In this document: positions 63,026-64,000 of the stretch, piece after piece | How the letters are laid out: each line of letters opens with the position of its first letter | Position numbering within the stretch: the stretch's first letter is position 1 | Source of the DNA: an uncultured Clostridia bacterium | GTDB taxonomy: Bacteria > Bacillota > Clostridia > Oscillospirales > Ruminococcaceae | DNA length: 64,000 bases | Direction of reading: 5' to 3' | Assembly (NCBI GenBank): GCA_947627045.1 | Contig: CANQUM010000006.1 | Span: 1 to 64,000 of the forward strand | Notes under the pieces: model-generated | The model's database searches: none | Seen by the model: the letters and a program-made list of their open reading frames with translations, nothing else | Told to the model about the DNA's origin: nothing | Program-made: the position numbers and the translations under genes

Positions 63026-63913
63026 ATGCTTGAAGATTTGTTTTCAGTGGTAAAAACAAGATTCAACGGAGCTGAATCAAATGCCTCAAATGTAAAAAAA
63101 GATGTAAAAACAGATATTCCTAAAGATTTGCTCTTTAAGTGTCCCAGATGTTCTAATGTAACATTTATGGACGACTTTATAGGTAATGCAAAAGTTTGTC
63201 CAAAATGCAATTATCATTCGAGGATCTCGGCTAAAGAACGCATTGATATGACTGTTGATAAGGGCAGTCTTATTGAATTTGACAAGAATATGACTTCTAA
63301 AAACCCTATTGACTTTCAGGATTATGAGCAAAAACAGGAAAGCATTCGTGAAAAGACAGGTCTTAAAGATGCAATTATAACAGGCGAGGCAACTATACGC
63401 GGCGACAGAGTTGTAATTGCTGTAATGGATTCAAGATATATGATGGCTTCTATGGGGAGTGTTGTCGGCGAAAAACTGACCCGTGCATTTGAATTTGCAA
63501 CAGAAAACAAGCTGCCTATAATTGTGTTTACAGCATCGGGCGGTGCAAGAATGCAGGAGGGAACAGTTTCCCTTATGCAGATGGCTAAAACAAGCGGTGC
63601 TGTAGCCCGTCATAATGAAGCAGGGCTTTTATATATCACTGTTATGACCGATCCTACGACCGGCGGAGTAACGGCTTCTTTTGCATCTCTTGGCGATATT
63701 ATCATTGCCGAACCGAAAGTTCTTATAGGGTTTGCCGGAAGACGTGTAATAGAAGGAACAATAAAGCAGAGACTTCCAAATGATTTTCAGTCTGCTGAGT
63801 TTTTAATGGAAAAGGGCTTTGTTGATATGATTATCGACAGAAAAAAAATAAGAAGAACGCTTTCTCATTTGTTAAAGCTGCATCAGAGCAAAGGGGGCGT
63901 TGCTGATGAATAA
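63026..63913 (+). CDS. accD: Acetyl-CoA carboxylase carboxyltransferase, beta subunit
   Basis: 295 residues. A four-Cys zinc ribbon at about 35-58 (FKCPRCSNVTF...KVCPKCNYH) precedes the crotonase-like carboxyltransferase fold with FTASGGARMQEGTVSLMQMAK and PTTGGVTASFASLGDIIIAEP. It works as a heterotetramer with AccA, whose start overlaps its end by 8 bases. Length normal; ribosome site GGAAGGGAG. Confidence 0.96.
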   Translation: MLEDLFSVVKTRFNGAESNASNVKKDVKTDIPKDLLFKCPRCSNVTFMDDFIGNAKVCPKCNYHSRISAKERIDMTVDKGSLIEFDKNMTSKNPIDFQDYEQKQESIREKTGLKDAIITGEATIRGDRVVIAVMDSRYMMASMGSVVGEKLTRAFEFATENKLPIIVFTASGGARMQEGTVSLMQMAKTSGAVARHNEAGLLYITVMTDPTTGGVTASFASLGDIIIAEPKVLIGFAGRRVIEGTIKQRLPNDFQSAEFLMEKGFVDMIIDRKKIRRTLSHLLKLHQSKGGVADE

Positions 63914-64000
63914 CCTTCCTGCAAGCGAACGCCTTGATATAGTAAGAAACAAGTTTCGTCCTACAGTAAGAGATTATATGCCAATGATATTTGACGATTT
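63906..64000 (+). CDS. accA: Acetyl-CoA carboxylase carboxyltransferase, alpha subunit (5' part, cut by window end)
   Basis: The first 31 codons are visible: MNNLPASERLDIVRNK, then FRPTVRDYMPMIFDDF, which fit the AccA opening (ERL-x-R...RPT-x-DY...IF). AAAGGGGG lies 8 bases before the ATG, inside the accD end. The stop and catalytic part are beyond the window. It would complete the accBCDA set. Confidence 0.85.
   Translation, partial: MNNLPASERLDIVRNKFRPTVRDYMPMIFDD

Overview
The window reads as a chromosomal segment of a low-GC, anaerobic, Gram-positive gut-type Firmicute, most like a Ruminococcus/Oscillospirales member. The support is an Rnf complex of clostridial order (C-D-G-E-A-B), FabK as enoyl-ACP reductase, CIRCE-controlled groESL, rubredoxin, an L-fucose catabolic operon, a secreted GH5 glucanase, a spore-type collagen-like protein, and strong AGGAGG ribosome sites. 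Nothing in it looks like phage, and there is no transposase or integrase.

Layout. 1-2.7 kb: end of aspS, a dense hairpin array, and a YtrA-type GntR/ABC operon with a clear operator on its promoter. 2.9-5 kb: groES-groEL. 5.4-7.2 kb: a two-component system, then 123-bp tandem repeats. 7.9-12.8 kb: rnfCDGEAB. 13-16.6 kb: an XRE regulator, a histidine phosphatase and NAD synthetase. 16.6-19.1 kb: an AEC transporter, a pantothenate-type ECF S component and coaX. 19.3-19.4 kb: a candidate small RNA. 19.9-24.2 kb: an alkyltransferase homologue and a MacB-like permease plus lipoprotein adaptor with no ATPase. 24.3-28.2 kb: fucA-kinase-fucI. 28.4-30.5 kb: a PII-like protein, a degenerate LCP protein and a SLOG protein. 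30.7-39.1 kb: alr, a zinc-ribbon membrane protein, zapA, peptidase U32, a Na+/amino-acid symporter and a YdbS/YdbT-like PH pair. 39.1-39.3 kb: tRNA-Met and tRNA-Glu.

39.3-44.8 kb is the accessory region and the best candidate for an undescribed system. Just downstream of tRNA-Glu, between two copies of a 36-bp repeat, lie four minus-strand genes: an XRE-PIN-ankyrin protein overlapping a radical SAM enzyme, then a P-loop kinase/HAD phosphatase/phosphoribosyltransferase fusion and a small membrane protein. The promoter of the first gene is preceded by a regular array of about 19.5-bp GGCA repeats. The make-up (regulator-nuclease-sensor plus nucleotide-type chemistry plus membrane protein) suggests a stress or anti-phage module; that is inference.

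44.8-56.3 kb: rubredoxin, a GH5 glucanase with an EF-hand-like insert, a second two-component system, ptsI, a collagen-like protein beside a glycosyltransferase, a FAD-Rieske oxidoreductase, and fabD in reverse. 56.4-64 kb: fabH-fabK-fabG-fabF-accB-fabZ-accC-accD-accA (cut by the window edge), without acpP, behind a structured leader.

A second genome-wide signal recurs across the window: six genes (at 5467, 8703, 14608, 37100, 48399 and 49132) have a strong Shine-Dalgarno sequence separated from the start codon by about 26-31 nt, with a short hairpin, usually TGCTC/GAGCA, filling that gap so that the effective spacing returns to about 9-13 nt.
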